This document shows, piece by piece, positions 63,481-64,000 of a stretch of DNA of 64,000 nucleotides. How positions within the stretch are numbered: position 1 is the first letter of the stretch; each line of letters opens with the position of its first letter. The DNA lies in the NCBI RefSeq assembly GCF_007859275.1, contig NZ_VOHC01000005.1, forward strand, positions 1 through 64,000. Direction: 5' to 3'. A program made the position numbers and the translations under genes. This DNA comes from Planomicrobium sp. CPCC 101079 (GTDB lineage: Bacteria; Bacillota; Bacilli; Bacillales_A; Planococcaceae). Under the pieces are notes generated by a model. It worked only from the letters and a program-made list of their open reading frames with translations. It was not told the DNA's origin and searched no databases.

Positions 63481-63692
63481 CAGCCTGTTTGTTTCAAACC
63501 TGAAAATTCCCTGTAGTAAAAGTCTTCGCATATTAGAAAACCATTTTGATAAGTCCAATTTTGCATATATCAACAAACAACATTTGGCCTCCACTTTCCC
63601 TGAAAAGCGAGATATACTTATAAATAAGAATTGATTTTGCAATTATCTGATAAATGTTTTTGCACTTTTATGAAGAAAGGAGGTAGTTAAAA

Positions 63693-64000
63693 ATGGCCTT
63701 GGATCAAAGGAGCCACGCTTTGTTATCTTATTTGGCGCAAACGCAAGGATATGTTCCACTCGAAGAAATAACAGAGAAATTTAACATTTCACGTCGAACC
63801 ATCTATTACGACATTGATAAGATAAATAGCTGGTTAAAAGACAATAATCTGCCGGCTGTTCAGCATGTGAGATCTGCGGGTTTTCATCTGGAAAAAGTGG
63901 CGGCAAGCCATATTCCAGAGAAGTTGGGCGTCTTGAAAAGTTGGCATTACGAATATTCTGGAAAAGAACGAAAAGCTTGGCTGACCATTTACTTGATGAC
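63693..64000 (+). CDS. BglG/MtlR-type PRD regulator, 3' end outside the window
   Basis: AAAGGAGG is 8 nt before ATG 63693, and 102 codons are visible. The N-terminal HTH reads LSYLAQTQGYVPLEEITEKF NISRRTIYYDID, then KINSWLKDNNL and AGFHLEK, the HTH_11/Mga-like start of DNA-binding PRD activators such as MtlR. The PRD and EII-like domains expected further on lie beyond the window, so the sugar cannot be assigned. Genes beyond 64000 are probably another PTS operon. Confidence 0.78.
   Translation, partial: MALDQRSHALLSYLAQTQGYVPLEEITEKFNISRRTIYYDIDKINSWLKDNNLPAVQHVRSAGFHLEKVAASHIPEKLGVLKSWHYEYSGKERKAWLTIYLM

Noticed and set aside
63335-63634. A 99-codon frame with VH-x5 heptads over array D as a real coiled-coil gene
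   Set aside because: It starts inside the ptsH terminator, has no ribosome site, and the heptads follow directly from the 21-bp noncoding repeat. Array B carries the same repeat with an in-frame stop.

Overview
The window is chromosomal DNA of a low-to-moderate GC Gram-positive bacterium. The genes have strong AGGAGG-type ribosome binding sites, lipobox-bearing binding proteins, CcpA-type cre sites and HPr with both His15 and Ser46. Gene order follows Bacillus subtilis paralogues (frl, mur/amiE/nagZ/ybbC, nag, xyl, glpP). I infer Bacillales, most likely Planococcaceae; that placement is a guess from gene content and intergenic repeat types. No tRNA, rRNA, insertion sequence or CRISPR array is visible.

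Layout: (1) 1-4280, a beta-glucoside PTS with 6-phospho-beta-glucosidase, divergent from a truncated GntR regulator, with a palindromic operator between them. (2) 4281-6280, an AT-rich islet with one orphan membrane/coiled-coil gene, a frameshifted pseudogene and a GC-rich dispersed repeat. (3) 6280-14470, a glycerol-phosphate region: a GpdQ-like phosphodiesterase, the antiterminator GlpP, a terminator-bearing leader, then ugpB, a HAD phosphatase, ugpC, ugpA, ugpE and ugpQ, ending in a scrambled PTS EIIA remnant. (4) 14467-16660, an esterase, a YehS-like protein and a small membrane protein. (5) 16725-23800, a fructosamine (frl) operon with its GntR regulator and a HAD hydrolase. (6) 23851-25440, two uncharacterised genes. 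(7) 25483-35797, a xylose/xyloside regulon: GH43, XylR, an ABC importer, a YesL-like protein and xylAB, with three matching XylR-type operators. (8) 35857-44140, oxidoreductases (AKR, LLM, MDR, SDR, ALDH), a 43-aa peptide gene and an RtcB-family ligase. (9) 44185-58022, a large peptidoglycan-recycling region. (10) 58060-64000, the GlcNAc operon nagP-nagA-nagB-nagR, a lone ptsH and the start of a BglG/MtlR-type regulator.

How it works together: regions 9 and 10 form one wall-recycling pathway. Secreted AmiE, NagZ and NamZ strip stem peptides and split GlcNAc-MurNAc outside the cell. MurP and NagP import the products as phosphosugars, MupG can cleave phosphorylated disaccharide inside, MurQ turns MurNAc-6P into GlcNAc-6P, and NagA/NagB feed fructose-6-phosphate into glycolysis. 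A second set without signal peptides (kinase, AmiE-like, NagZ) looks like a parallel cytosolic route. Its promoter and the murQ promoter share the same inverted repeat, probably the MurR operator.

The least explained structure is a 21-bp phased repeat centred on TTCATGNA. It occurs in four intergenic spaces (16727-16790, 36911-37200, 38304-38345, 63351-63480), about 22 units in all. The spacing equals two DNA helical turns and also seven codons.
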